From Gp6-AA40 sp035293405 (GTDB lineage: Bacteria; Acidobacteriota; Vicinamibacteria; Vicinamibacterales; UBA2999): a stretch of 64,000 bases of DNA. Shown here piece after piece: positions 1-11,700 of this stretch (positions are counted from its first letter, which is position 1; each line of letters opens with the position of its first letter). Under the pieces are notes generated by a model. The model made no database searches, was not told the DNA's origin, and saw only the letters and a list, made by a program, of their open reading frames with translations. Position numbers and translations under genes: made by a program. The DNA lies in assembly GCA_035293405.1 (NCBI GenBank), contig DATDOE010000008.1:58634-122633 (forward strand), given 5' to 3'.

Positions 1-2
1 TC

Positions 3-632
3 CCGGCGGCGCGGCAATGGACGCTCGGCTTCGACGCGCTTCTGGCGCGCCTCGCGGCCAGTGGCTCGATCTCGGTCACGGCACCGCAAGGCTCGCCGGC
101 AAACGAAACGCAGTCGGGTGTTGCCGATGCCATCGACCTGCTCTATCCGGCATTCCCGCAACCGTTCTACCGACTGTTCTTCCCCGGCAACGTGATGACC
201 CCGAGCGGCATCGGAACCACGTTCACGCCGAGCAATTTCGTCGTCGCCGCCGCGGCCAGCTTCGCCACGCTGCAGTCGGCCGTGAACTATCCGACGGCGA
301 CCACCGCCGTCGCCTACTTCCGCGGACGGGCCGTGATCAAGGTGTGCATCCGCGTCACCGTCAACGGCGTCGAGGAAGTGGTGCCGATCGGCACGACGGT
401 CGGGAACATCCTCGAGCGATATGCCGCGCAGCTACCAAGCGCACCGGTTCAGTTCGCAGGCGTGCAGCTGTCCCGGGCCCTCGGGCTGGCGATCACGCAA
501 CCGACGTCTCCGGTGTCGGCAAGCGCGCGGCTCCCGGTGCGACTCGACTGGAATCGCCTGAGCGTGTACGGGCCGGCGAACGATGCGCTGACGCTGCCGC
601 TGCTCCACGGCGATCGACTGTCGATCGGATAA
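3..632 (+). CDS. C-terminal part of unknown protein with beta-grasp-like tail (5' truncated by window edge)
   Basis: The reading frame is open from base 3 and ends at the TAA at 630-632, so only the last 209 codons are visible. The early part (ALLARLAASGSISVTAP...) has no family I recognise. The last ~85 residues begin VIKVCIRVTVNG-VEEVVPIGTTVGNILERYA and end LPLLHGDRLSIG. That pattern (short strand pair, 'VPIGTTVGDIL'-like turn, closing 'GDRL' strand) resembles a beta-grasp/ThiS- or SLBB-type fold; this is inference from pattern only. The gene lies 10 bp upstream of the next one and is probably in the same operon as the three large proteins that follow. An internal ATG at 192 exists but the frame clearly continues upstream, so it is not the start. 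Confidence 0.7.
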   Translation, partial: PAARQWTLGFDALLARLAASGSISVTAPQGSPANETQSGVADAIDLLYPAFPQPFYRLFFPGNVMTPSGIGTTFTPSNFVVAAAASFATLQSAVNYPTATTAVAYFRGRAVIKVCIRVTVNGVEEVVPIGTTVGNILERYAAQLPSAPVQFAGVQLSRALGLAITQPTSPVSASARLPVRLDWNRLSVYGPANDALTLPLLHGDRLSIG

Positions 633-642
633 CGAGCTGTCC

Positions 643-3600
643 GTGGACGACACCCTGCCCGCCTTCACGCAGATCCACGGGCTGCCGCTGTATGCGCTCA
701 GCACGACGGCAAACGCCGGCGTCAGCGGGTACTGGGCCGGATATCAGTCGGCCGGAGCTCTCGGCGCGGCGCCAACGCTCGATCAGGTGTGGCAGGACGC
801 CGGCGGCGTCTATCTCTTTCTCGGCCAGGCGCCCGGCGATTCCGCCGCGTTCTCGGCGCTGCTGTCGGCGCTGCTGCCGCGGCTGGCGCCCGGCGGCGCG
901 CTGCGCGCGCTGTGGCTGGCAAACCCCAACGCGCCGTCGTCGGAGTGGCAAATTCAGATGCTGCTCGCCACGGCGATCGGATCCGGCGCGGCGATCGCCT
1001 GGACCGTCGCTCGCGACGCGAGGTTCCTGCTCGGCGCATATGCCTTCGTCGTGCGCGCCGGCGCGCTGATGACCGAGGCGACTCCCGCGCAGAACTATGG
1101 CATCGCGTTCGACGCCGCGCACGCGTCCTTCTTCACGCCGACCGATGGCTTCCCGGCGACAGGCACCGCAGCGGTGATCCCGTTCGCCGGCGGCTTCGTC
1201 GGTGCACTGACCACCGGCCTCTCGGTCGCCAATTCGGCGACGACCGACGGCATGGCCCGGCTCGGCGTGCGATTGCGTTACGCGGTGCCGGCATCGGCCG
1301 ATCCCGGGAGCGACGCGGTTACCTGGATCGCGATGCCGATCCTGCGACAGCCCTCGAGCGTCGCGACCGTGGCGTTCGCACTGTCGTACGATCCGTTGAA
1401 CCCGACGATCGCCGTGCGCACGAACCTCGCCTTCGCCGCGACGCCGACCCTCACCGCCTACTTCGTCACCGCGCGCGGCAACGCGACGACGCTGACCCCG
1501 ATCACAACGCCGGCGGCACCGCTCTGGCCGGCGCGCCTCGCGTTCTGCGCAACGCCGCTCTTCGTCTCAGCGGATCCGGCGAACGCCTACGCCGACTACT
1601 ACCTGGCGCCCGACGGCGCCTTCACCATCGCGGTGGCGTCTGTCGGTCCCGGCGGCGGCGCGGGAATCGACCCGACGCTGAATCGCGTAATTCCCGGCGC
1701 GTCGGGTCTCGAGTACATCGGCCTTCCCCAGGGTAGCCAGGCGGTGGCGTTCTTCACCGCCGGCCGCGCCGCGTTCGCGCCGAGCGCCGTGCCCGGGTTG
1801 CGAACCGACACGCAGACTACGCAGCTGACGGCACTCGCCACCACGGCGTACGCCACGTTCCTGCCCACCGCGCCAGGAGCCACCGCGCTGTCGTACTACG
1901 CGCAGCCTCGACAATCGCCGCTCTTCACCACCGGCACCGATCTCGGCCCGGGATTCATGGACTATCTCGAGCTCGTCAGCGCGACGCTGCCCGCCTATCC
2001 GGCGACGGGTCCCGTCCCGGCCACGTTGCCTGTGGCCGCCTTCGGTGGCATCGATCCGGCGCTCGCATCGCGCGCGCGCCTGCTGGAGGAAGTGGCACTG
2101 GCGCCGGCCCGCCGCGCCGCGGTAGGTCTGCCGCCGACGGCCGCCGCCGTGGCGGACGATCAATCCCCGCTCGCGGTCACGCCCAAGGGACTCATCGCCA
2201 CCCTCAACGCGAACAGCAGCGCGATTACCGGCCTGGTGATCGGCAACGTCCCCGGTGCCGCCGAGCCACGGATCGCGTTCACCGGGCTCACCCCGAAGTT
2301 CCAGGGCGCGGTGCTCGCCAACGACGTGTTCTTCATCGTCTCGAACGTGACCGAGTTGATGAGCAACGGCTCAGTCCGCTACCGCCTCGCCCCCGACACG
2401 CTCGCGCTATTGCCGGCGTCGGGCGTGCCGCAGACCGTCGTCGACGCGCTCACGACGCTCCTCGGCGGCAGGACGCCGCCGTTTCCGGTCTTCGACAGCG
2501 AAGCCGACTTCACGCGGACGATCACGCCGGCGGCCGGCAGCTCCATTCCGCAGATCCTCCCGATCGCCGGGATGCTCAAGGTCACGCTCGACCGCTGGAC
2601 CTTTCAGCTCTCACCGCGCGCGTGGCGCGCGGCGGCCGGCTCGCCGACGATCATGATCGCGAAGTTCTCGACGCGTTCGCTTGAGGATCTGGCGGCCGAC
2701 CTCGGCGCCTGGGGATGGCCCGATGCGGCGCGCGACGGGAGCGGCTCGCTCCTGCCTACCCAGAAGATCGTCCAGGACTTCATCCGCGCCGCCGCCGCGG
2801 AAGCCGCCGGCGCACCGGAGCGTGCCTTCTACGAGAACGTCGCGCACAACCCGCTGTGGAACGGCGTGCTGTTCATCAATGCGCCGGTCGCCGTCGCCGA
2901 GCTGCCGGCGGAGCTGCAGTTCGTGACGGCGGGCATCGACGCCACCGCGTTCTTCGGGCATCACGTCGGCTTTTCGCTCACCCCGTTCGAGGTCGGCACC
3001 ACGATGACGTTGAAGCAGACGGCGGTCTTCGCCCTGATCGACTACCGCGACCCGCGCGATCTCGCCCTCGAGCACGTCGTGCCGTTCGCGTTCAAGACGA
3101 CGGTGCTGCGCGCGCGATTCGCCAATGCCCACCTTGCCGACTTCTCCGCGCAGGTCGAGCTGATGCTCAATCGTCTGTTTGGCGCCGACCTCACCAAGCA
3201 GAACGCGACGCGCGGCAACAACCTGGTGCTCGACGGCGGCTACTCGCGCCAGGGAAACGCCGTCTCGTACAGCTTTGCGCTGGGCGGCAGGAACGTCTAC
3301 GACGTCGCCCGCTCCGCGCTGATGCAGATCGAGGTGCTCGGCGTTCAGCTCCAGACGTCGACCGGCACCGATGCCGGCCGCACGATCCGCACCGATTTCG
3401 TGTTGTCCGGGAACCTCGGGTTCGAGCAGCTCGAGTCGTTCGATCTGTTCTCGTATGGACCCGAGCAATTCGTCCCGAACGGTGCGTCGCCGAGCCACGG
3501 TCTGCTGCGTTTCGGCAATCTCGTCGTCCGCATGACGTTTCCGCTGGCGCGGCCGGAGGCGCAGACGTTCCAGGCCTTCGAAGGCGAGCGCCTCTCCTTC

Positions 3601-4278
3601 GACCTGGCCAGCAGCGTGGCGCGCCCGCGTTCGCTGGCGCAGCATTTCCCTCTGCGGCTCACTGGATGCATCGCCGCGTCGGCGCCTCCCCTCGGCGACG
3701 ACGCGGGGCAGCGGCCCGAAGATCTGGGCTATGTGTCCGTGTTCGCGCCGATCACGCAGACGCCGTTGACGGCGCCGTGGTACGGTCTCGTGTTCGACAT
3801 CGATCTCGGCACGCTTGGCGCGCTGGCCGGCAGCCTCGGGCTGCACGTCTCGCTGCTCGCCGCGTGGCAGCCGGGGGCTGACCGCGACACGCACCCGATC
3901 TATCTCGGATTGAAGCTGCCGAGCGGCGATCCGTTGTCGGGCGTGCTGCCGATACAAGGCGTCACCAAACTCGGCTTCCGCAGCGTCGAGTTCTCCGCAT
4001 ACGACGACTCGGCGACGACCCGCAGCTACATGCTGCGTCTGCGCCGCTTCGCGCTGTCGATCCTGGCGTGGAGCTTCCCGCCCGGCAATACCGATCTGTT
4101 CCTGTTCGGCAATCCAACCGGGAACGGGCGGGCTTCGCTCGGGTGGTACGGCGCGTATGTGCCCGACGAGGACCGCGCGACGCAGTCGCCGGCGGTACGC
4201 GGAACCGGACGCGCGAGCCCGCGCGCCGTGCGCCGGCTGCAGTCAGGCAGGCGAACTCCGCCGGCTGGAGGTGCCTAG
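643..4278 (+). CDS. Large protein of unknown family (1211 aa)
   Basis: GTG start 10 bp after the previous stop; the frame is open for 1211 codons with strong third-position GC bias. No signal peptide or obvious membrane segment is visible at the N-terminus (MDDTLPAFTQIHGLPLYALS). The protein is rich in Ala, Thr, Gly and Pro and reads as a succession of beta strands, with few charged clusters until an Arg-rich C-terminal tail (RRLQSGRRTPPAGGA). I recognise no catalytic motif. Only 2 bp separate it from the metallo-hydrolase gene downstream. The layout (two long beta-rich proteins flanking an MBL-fold enzyme, none of the complete ones with an export signal) suggests a structural component of a large assembly, but the function is unknown. 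Confidence 0.75.
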   Translation: MDDTLPAFTQIHGLPLYALSTTANAGVSGYWAGYQSAGALGAAPTLDQVWQDAGGVYLFLGQAPGDSAAFSALLSALLPRLAPGGALRALWLANPNAPSSEWQIQMLLATAIGSGAAIAWTVARDARFLLGAYAFVVRAGALMTEATPAQNYGIAFDAAHASFFTPTDGFPATGTAAVIPFAGGFVGALTTGLSVANSATTDGMARLGVRLRYAVPASADPGSDAVTWIAMPILRQPSSVATVAFALSYDPLNPTIAVRTNLAFAATPTLTAYFVTARGNATTLTPITTPAAPLWPARLAFCATPLFVSADPANAYADYYLAPDGAFTIAVASVGPGGGAGIDPTLNRVIPGASGLEYIGLPQGSQAVAFFTAGRAAFAPSAVPGLRTDTQTTQLTALATTAYATFLPTAPGATALSYYAQPRQSPLFTTGTDLGPGFMDYLELVSATLPAYPATGPVPATLPVAAFGGIDPALASRARLLEEVALAPARRAAVGLPPTAAAVADDQSPLAVTPKGLIATLNANSSAITGLVIGNVPGAAEPRIAFTGLTPKFQGAVLANDVFFIVSNVTELMSNGSVRYRLAPDTLALLPASGVPQTVVDALTTLLGGRTPPFPVFDSEADFTRTITPAAGSSIPQILPIAGMLKVTLDRWTFQLSPRAWRAAAGSPTIMIAKFSTRSLEDLAADLGAWGWPDAARDGSGSLLPTQKIVQDFIRAAAAEAAGAPERAFYENVAHNPLWNGVLFINAPVAVAELPAELQFVTAGIDATAFFGHHVGFSLTPFEVGTTMTLKQTAVFALIDYRDPRDLALEHVVPFAFKTTVLRARFANAHLADFSAQVELMLNRLFGADLTKQNATRGNNLVLDGGYSRQGNAVSYSFALGGRNVYDVARSALMQIEVLGVQLQTSTGTDAGRTIRTDFVLSGNLGFEQLESFDLFSYGPEQFVPNGASPSHGLLRFGNLVVRMTFPLARPEAQTFQAFEGERLSFDLASSVARPRSLAQHFPLRLTGCIAASAPPLGDDAGQRPEDLGYVSVFAPITQTPLTAPWYGLVFDIDLGTLGALAGSLGLHVSLLAAWQPGADRDTHPIYLGLKLPSGDPLSGVLPIQGVTKLGFRSVEFSAYDDSATTRSYMLRLRRFALSILAWSFPPGNTDLFLFGNPTGNGRASLGWYGAYVPDEDRATQSPAVRGTGRASPRAVRRLQSGRRTPPAGGA

Positions 4279-4280
4279 AC

Positions 4281-5780
4281 ATGCCGAAGACCGTCACGGT
4301 ACAGGTGCTCGACGTCGGTCAGGGATCCGGCAACCTGATCGAGATTCGCAACACCGGATTCGGGATTTCGGCGCTCGTGCTGATCGACCTCGGCTCGGAG
4401 CTCAACTACGACACCGCGGGCAAGGCCGCGGCCCAATACGTCGTCGATACGCTGAACGGCTTGGGGCCGGCCCCGGTGCTCGAAGCCGTGTTCCTGACGC
4501 ACAGCGACAAAGACCACATCAACCTGCTCGGCGTCCTCCTCGATAACTTCGATCCGCCCTCGAACCCGTTCCCGACCAAGAAGGTGCTGACGATCAGCCG
4601 ATTGATCTACGGTGGCGATCGCAACAAGTACAAGAAGCACAAGAAGAACTACCTCACGCTCGCCGAGAAATACCTGCCGGCCGGCGTGTCATCCACTTCG
4701 ATTAGCGCCGACGGGAGCGACTTCACGCCGGGCGTCGGCTGGACGCCCGGCTTCGCGATCGGCGACGTCCCGTTCTACATCATCGTCGCCAACACCACTC
4801 CGGACGCGATCGATCTCGTCGAGGACTCGCCGGCGAAGCTACTCAAGCTGCCCGGCGGCTACACGATCAATACCAAATCGCTGGTCATCGACGTGTTCTA
4901 CAACACGATCGGCTGCGTCATCACCGGTGACGCCACCGGCCTGACGATGGCGTATTGCAACCAGGTGATGACGGCCGCCGGCCACGGGCAGACGACCTTC
5001 ATGCTGACGATGCCGCACCATGCCAGCGAGTTCACGACGTTCGATCTCGGCGGCATCGAGACCGACACACTCGATCGCGATCAGCTCGCGGAACGTGTGG
5101 TCGACGAGTTCGCCGCGCACATGGCCGCTGAAACCGTCACCGCCAGCGCCGATCAGCAGAAAGTGTTCAAGCACCCGTCGATGAACGTCATCGAGGCATT
5201 CCGCACGCGGCTCAGCCCCAACACGTTCTACCCGGGAGACGTGTACTTGCTCGCCGGTGGCATCGGCAATCACTTCTACAACGTGTTCGTGAAGAAGGGG
5301 AAGTACAACCGCACCGACCCGTTGGGCCACACCCAGGCGTGGCCCAACCGCAACTACTGGTTCACGATGCAGACCACGTCCAACATCTTCACCACGACGT
5401 ACTACCTGGCCGATCAGCAGCCGGGCCTGCAGTTGCCACCGTTCCCGCCGAACAGCGTGCCAGAACTGAAGCCGCCGTTCGGCTTTGGCCCGCCGCCGCG
5501 CGGCGCGCAATGGAGTTTCGTCTGGTCTGGTCCCGCCGCCAAGTCGATCGCCAGACGCGACAACCGTGCCGTGCTCGCCGCGTCGGCGGCCGCCGGCCAC
5601 CGGCCGGTCGAGTGGCCGCAGGAAGTCCTCGACACGTTCGGCGCGCGCCGCGTCGACGAGCGGCCGGCCCATGTGCCGGCGTCGGAGGTCGCCTCGTGGC
5701 GCGGTCCGCGAGCGGCGACGGTCTCTCGACAGCCGGCGACGACGCGCCGGCTGCTCGCCGGTCTCCGCCCGGTGCGCTGA
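4281..5780 (+). CDS. Metallo-beta-lactamase-fold hydrolase, ComEC-like
   Basis: 499-aa protein starting at an ATG 2 bp after the upstream stop. The N-terminus MPKTVTVQVLDVGQGSGNLIEI is the usual 'VLDVGQG' opening strand of ComEC/Rec2-type MBL domains. The metal-binding motif is THSDKDH (H74, D76, D78, H79), i.e. the HxDxDH form. A second cluster, VITGDATG (~res 215), and MPHHAS (~res 245) supply the later ligands. There is no membrane segment, so it is a soluble enzyme and not the ComEC DNA channel. The C-terminal ~120 residues are Pro/Arg-rich and look disordered. Family members hydrolyse phosphodiester or related bonds; the substrate is unknown. Its place between two giant beta-rich proteins suggests a role in their assembly or action. 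Confidence 0.82.
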   Translation: MPKTVTVQVLDVGQGSGNLIEIRNTGFGISALVLIDLGSELNYDTAGKAAAQYVVDTLNGLGPAPVLEAVFLTHSDKDHINLLGVLLDNFDPPSNPFPTKKVLTISRLIYGGDRNKYKKHKKNYLTLAEKYLPAGVSSTSISADGSDFTPGVGWTPGFAIGDVPFYIIVANTTPDAIDLVEDSPAKLLKLPGGYTINTKSLVIDVFYNTIGCVITGDATGLTMAYCNQVMTAAGHGQTTFMLTMPHHASEFTTFDLGGIETDTLDRDQLAERVVDEFAAHMAAETVTASADQQKVFKHPSMNVIEAFRTRLSPNTFYPGDVYLLAGGIGNHFYNVFVKKGKYNRTDPLGHTQAWPNRNYWFTMQTTSNIFTTTYYLADQQPGLQLPPFPPNSVPELKPPFGFGPPPRGAQWSFVWSGPAAKSIARRDNRAVLAASAAAGHRPVEWPQEVLDTFGARRVDERPAHVPASEVASWRGPRAATVSRQPATTRRLLAGLRPVR

Positions 5781-5789
5781 GGCGACGCG

Positions 5790-8700
5790 ATGGCGCTGAG
5801 CGACGTCTACAGCGATCTTCACTCGAGCCTGAACAACGGCCAGATCGATCTGTACGGCGCGGCCCGACAGTACCAGTCGCTCTCGCCGCTGCAGGAAGTG
5901 CTCGCGCTGTTCACGATCACCTCGCCATACATCGTCACCGGCGCACAGCTCGCCCAACCCGGTGCGGTCACGCTCGCGGGCCAGGCGACCTGGCAACCGA
6001 CCGGAGCGCCGGCCTCGACGCCGGTCACGGTGTCGCTGGTCGTTCAGAGCGGCAGCGGGTCTGCGCCTCCGCAATTCACGCTGACCCTCAGCGTCAACAC
6101 CACCGGCTGGACGTTCTCGACGATGTTCCCGACGCTACCGGACACGCAGGTGAAGACGACGAACAGCAGCGCCGTGAGCTGGAACGGCTCGTTTCTGATC
6201 GGCTTGCCGCTCGCCGACCCGGAGTTCAGCGGCAGCGGGCCGGCGCCGGCCGGTGGTCCCCCGCCGCAGCTCCATCTGCGGGGTAACCTGAGGCTCGCCG
6301 GCCCGTTGCAGCAGTACACGGACCTCTTCGGATCGCAGCCGCTCGCCCTGGCCGGCAGGGTGACGCTCCCGACAGTCGCGGGGGGCGTTCCCGCGATGGA
6401 TCTCACGGCGCTCTCGCCGACGCTCGCATTCACGATTGCCAACCTGAGCCTGCGCGGGGCCGGCCTCAACCTCGTCGTCGCCAACGATCTCGACGCCGAC
6501 ACGTGGGGACGAACCGCATTCTCGGTGCTCAACTTCGTCGCGTCGTTCGAGCTGGATCCCATTCGCGGCACGGTGACCGTGGTGCCGCTCGCCTCCGGCG
6601 ACTCGTGGCGATTCCTCCTGACCTTCGAGCAGCCGCTTGGCATCGGCGGCGCGATCACGGCGATCGCGCGTCTGCTCGACGTGAGCCCGACGATGCTCGT
6701 CGTGCCCGAGGGCTTCGACTCGTGGACGGGGTTCGGCGTCAACGAGATCGAGCTCACGGTAGACAAACCCACCATGCCGGGTGCGACGAAGGTCAAGCGC
6801 ATCGCCGTCACCCTCGCGTCGAGCCGGCAGTGGAACACGCCCATCCGCTTCGTGCGGATCCGCGGCGTGAGGGCGCGGTGGGTGGTGGGATGGATGACGG
6901 TCGCGGGGGTCTGGAAACCGCGGTTCCTGTCGGCCGCCATCGGTGGCACCGTGTGGGTCGGCGACACGCCGCCGCTGCCGGCGTTGCCACGCCCGACGTT
7001 GACGGCGCCCGATCCGCTGCTGGAAGACGCGGTCGGATTCAACATCGACATCGTCGCCTACCTGCCGCACTTCGTGATTACCGGCGAGCTGCGCTCGAAC
7101 GACACGATACCGATTGGCACGGCGTTCCAGTATTTCTTCGGCAACACCGGTCCGCCGACGCAAACCGGGATGCAGATCACCGCGCTCAACTTCGTTGCCG
7201 ATCCCGGTGAACGAACCTACGAGGCCTCGGCGACGATCACGATGGACTGGACGGTGCCGCTGCTGGGCATGGTGTCGCTGGCGCTGCAAGCGCTATCGTT
7301 CACGATCTCGTCGACCCAGGGCACGCTCGCCGGCGCCATCACCGGCGATTTCTTGCTGCGCTCGCAAAGCGGCGACACCACCGATCAGCCTCGCTTCAAC
7401 GTTGGCGCGGAGTACGCCGGCGCCGACTCCACCGACGGATGGATCTTCCGCGGCGGCCTCTACCCGAACAGCCAGGTCAACCTGACCCAGCTGGTCTTCA
7501 ACCTGCTGAACGTCACGCCGCCGGGATCGCTGCCGACGGTCAGTCTCGTCGCCTTGACCGTGGAGTTCGCCACCACGTCCAGGCGCTATGAGCTCGCCGG
7601 CACCGTGGCGGGTCGATGGACGCCGTCAATCTTCGGAAACACGCTCACCATCTCGGCAAGCGCGTCCGTCGACGTGACGCGCTCGGCCGGCGAGCCGGCG
7701 CAGGGATGGCTCACTGGTCGCTTCGCCGTGAACCGGATCGCCGTCGAGGCGACGATCACCCTGCTGGTCGATCAACCCACCTACACGTTCAAGGTCGAAA
7801 TCGACGACCACTGGCTCTCGGCGACGACCGGATGGCGCAAGCCGACGGGCGCCGCACCGGCGCACCAGATCCTCACGCTGTGGCTGGGCGGCAACCACGT
7901 CACGCTCGGCGACATGCTCGAGTATCTGGTGAACCTCGCGGCGCCGACGCTCGGCTTCCGTCTCGAGTCGCCGTGGGACGTGCTCAAGCAGATCGACCTG
8001 TCGCGTTTCGCCGTCACCGTGGATCCGACCGAGCGCAGCGTCGAGCTGACCTACGACGCCAACGTCGATCTCACGATCATGCGGATCGATCGGATTGGCG
8101 TGCGCTACACGCGCACCGCCGGCGAGCCGTCGGTCGATCTGCTGCTCTACGGCAACTTCCTCGGCAAGGACTACACCGACACGCCGGTGTCGTGGGACCT
8201 GGTTCGCGATCCGCCGCCGTCGATCGGCGCCGGCGGCGACTCGATTCTCGATCTTCGCTACCTCGGGCTTGGCCAGCGCATCGCGCCGAGAGATCCGTAT
8301 CCCGACACCATACGGGAGTCGATCCAGCAGCTGATCGCGGCACTGAAGCCGCCGGCCGATCCCAACGCGAACCCGTTGTCGCAGCCGAGCGGCCAGGGAA
8401 TGGCGTTCGCCGCCGACAGCCAGTGGCTGATCGGCCTCGACCTCACCCTGCTCGATACGGTGGACGTGGCGGTCGTCTTCAACGATCCGCGACTCTACGG
8501 CCTGTCACTCGGGCTGCGCGGCGAGCGCGCCGGATCGCTGGCCGGACTGCGATTCGAGCTGCTCTACAAGAAGATCACCAACGACGTCGGGATGTTCCGC
8601 GTCGAGCTCGTCGTTCCAGAGACATTCCGCCATCTCGAGCTGGGCGAAGTCTCGATCACGCTTGGCGTGGTCGTCGTCGAGATCTACACCAACGGCAATT

Positions 8701-11700
8701 TCCTCATCGACCTCGGCTTCCCCTACAACCGGAACTTCGATCGGTCGTTCACGGTTCAGGTATTTCCCTTCGTCGGCCGCGGCGGCATTTACTTCGGGCT
8801 GCTCGATGGCAATACCTCGCGCCGCGTGCCCGCGATTACCAACGGCACGCTCGCACCAGTCGTTGAATTGGGCATCGGCCTCGCGGTGGGCGTCGGAAAG
8901 GACGTCACGCTCGGTCCGCTCTCGGGCGGCATCTACGTCCAGGTGGAGGTGCTGTTCCAGGGCGTGCTCGGGTGGTTCAACCCGTCGAGCAGCGCCGTGG
9001 CGCCAGCCAATTACTTCTGGGCGCAAGGCATCGCCGCGATTCACGGGAAGCTGTACGGCAAGGTCGACTTCGCCATCATCAAGGTGTCGGTGACAATCGA
9101 GGCGTACGCGCAGGCCACGGTCGTCCTCGAGGCCTACAAAGCCGCGCTCTTCCGGCTCGACGTCGGCGTCAGCGTGGAGGCCGGGGTCGACCTCTTCCTC
9201 TTCTCGGTGAGCTTTTCGTTCGACGCGCACCTCGACGTCAGCTTCACCGTCGGCAGCGATCAGCCGACACCCTGGACCCTGGCCGGAGGCACGTCGCGGC
9301 CGTCGATGATGCCGGCGCCGCGGCGGATGCCGCACATCCGCGACCGCGCGCTGGCCGGGCACCACGTCGCGGCTCGCCGTCGCGCGCGGCTGCTGGCGAT
9401 CGATGGCGCCAGCGGCGCCTGCAGCACCTACGCGCTGACGTGGCTGCCGACCGTCGCGGTGTTTCCCGCCGCGCGACCGCTCTCGCTGACGATGCTGCCG
9501 TCGTTCTCGGTGACCAACGTCCCGATCAACTGGAGCGCGACGCCGCCCGTCAATCCGAGCCCGCAGTACCAGGTGACGTTTCTCCTCTTCGCGCCGAACG
9601 GTGTGGCCGCCGGCGCGAACCGCCGCGCGCGTGCGCCGCGATCGGCGCAAGGCAGCCTGCAGGCGCTCGACACCAACTCGCTCGCGGCCGACATCCTGAT
9701 CGAAGCGCTGCTCCGCTGGTCCATCTCCGCGGTCACCGGCTCGCCCGGTCAGGATCCCACCAAGCAGGTCACCGTCGGCCAGCTCGCCACCCTCATCGAG
9801 CAGATGGCATGTCCACAAACCCGTGACGCATTCTCGGTGACCAATCTCGGCACGTTCCTCAAGACCAACGCCCCGCTGCAGATTGCCGGCGATCCCGGGA
9901 CGCTGCCTCCATCCTCCCGCGGCGGCATGGTGTTCCCGATGCCGCCGGCACTGTCGTGGACGTCCCCGCAAGCCGGCGATTGCAACTTCGCCAGGCAAAT
10001 GCTGGTGGGCCCCTGGTACGAATGGGGCATTGCGCTGTACATCGCGCAGTACTTCCCGCAGGATGCCGTCGGGCCGAAGCCGTCCACCGACGACCCCGCC
10101 ACCTACGAATCGTTCGCCGCCTACGTGTTCCGCGACTATTGCCTGATGGTGGCCAAGGCGGCGGCGCAGGCGGCACGCGATGCCTTGAGCGACTGGCCGG
10201 TGACGCTGACCGCCAACGCCTCGCTGCAGAGCGTCGCCCAGCTGTTTCCGACGACGACGGTCACGTATCTGGTCAGAGCCGGGGACACGCTCGACAGCGT
10301 CGCCACCGCAGTGGGCACGTCGGCGATCGAGCTGCTGTATCTCAACCCCACGCTGCCCGCGACGCTCTCCACCGCAACGCCGGGGATGAGTGTCGGCGTC
10401 GTCCTCGGGATCAGTCCGGAATCGGTCGCGATTGACAACGCCGGCGTGACACTCGCCAGCGGGATCGCGTTGACGCTGGGAACGGTGGACTATCAGGTCC
10501 AGGCGACGACGCTGACCCTGACGCAGGTCGCGCAACGCTTTCACCTGGCCAACGCGGCGGCGCTCCTGACGCCGGCGCTGAGCGCCGATCCGCTCCTGCT
10601 CACGGCGGGCGCCACGTTTCCAACGCCGCAGGTCACCTTCACGCCCCCGGCCGGCATGCCGGTGCTCCTGGTCGCCGCCACGTTCTTCGTCCGTTACGCG
10701 GCCCCGGACGTGCCGTATACCGACTGGTACGCGCAGACGGTCTTCGACCTCAACGCGACCATGCCGAATGCCTTCGTCGGCGATTCATCGATTCCGACCG
10801 GAACGACACTGCAGGTGCCGCCGGCCTACAACGACCCGTCTCCCGCGCACGCCGTCACCTACGTGACCGTTGCGGACGACACGGTCACTCGAATCGGCGC
10901 CGCGTTGTCGCTGGCGCAGAACTTCGGCACCGGCACCGAGCCGAGCCAGGCGTGGGCGACGTTCCGCGCCGGCGTGACGATGACGGGTGGGGTGGCGACG
11001 ATTCCGGCCAGCACCGTCATCATTCAGCCGCGCGACACCCTCAACGGGCTGGCCGCGCGCACGATCGTCAATGCCGGCAACCTCGCGCAGCTCATCGCCT
11101 GGCTGGCGGATGCGTCCGTGCTGCGGCCCTTGGCGGTGATCGACGTGCCCAACGTCGCCGCGCAGACCGGTCGTGATGGCGCCACCATCGCCCAGATCGC
11201 GACGTATTACGGTCTCACCATCTCGCAGGTCGCCGCGCTGATGCCCACGCAAGCCATCTTCACCGCGACACCGCAGGCTCCGGTGACCTTGAGAGCGCAG
11301 CATGTACCCGTGCAAGGGATCGACGCGCTCGTCCAGTGCGTGATGAGTGGCGACGCACCGGAGGACATCTCGGCAGCGGTGTCCCGCTACCTCCTGTCGG
11401 GCCTGCGTCTGCCGGGGCCGCAAGCCGACGGCACCCATGTCGTGGCCACGGGAGCGCTGACCCCGCTCTACGCCTTGACCGGACAACAGTTCGCCGGACC
11501 GAGCCCGACCGCCCCAGGTACCGCGTTGAGCGTGACGGTCACGGTGAATACCGGCATCGATTGGATCGAGCTGGACAGCTCGTCGACGGTTGGCCCCGAC
11601 GAGGACTACGCGGCGATCGTCGCACGCGCGCCCGCCGCTCGAAACCCGCGATACAACCCGGGGCTGGCGCCGCATCGCGTGGTCGCGGGCGCCGTCGTCC

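Noticed and set aside
8505..10544. 679-aa minus-strand frame inside the giant gene
   Set aside because: Arg-rich shadow; the giant plus-strand frame is continuous and has LysM motifs here.
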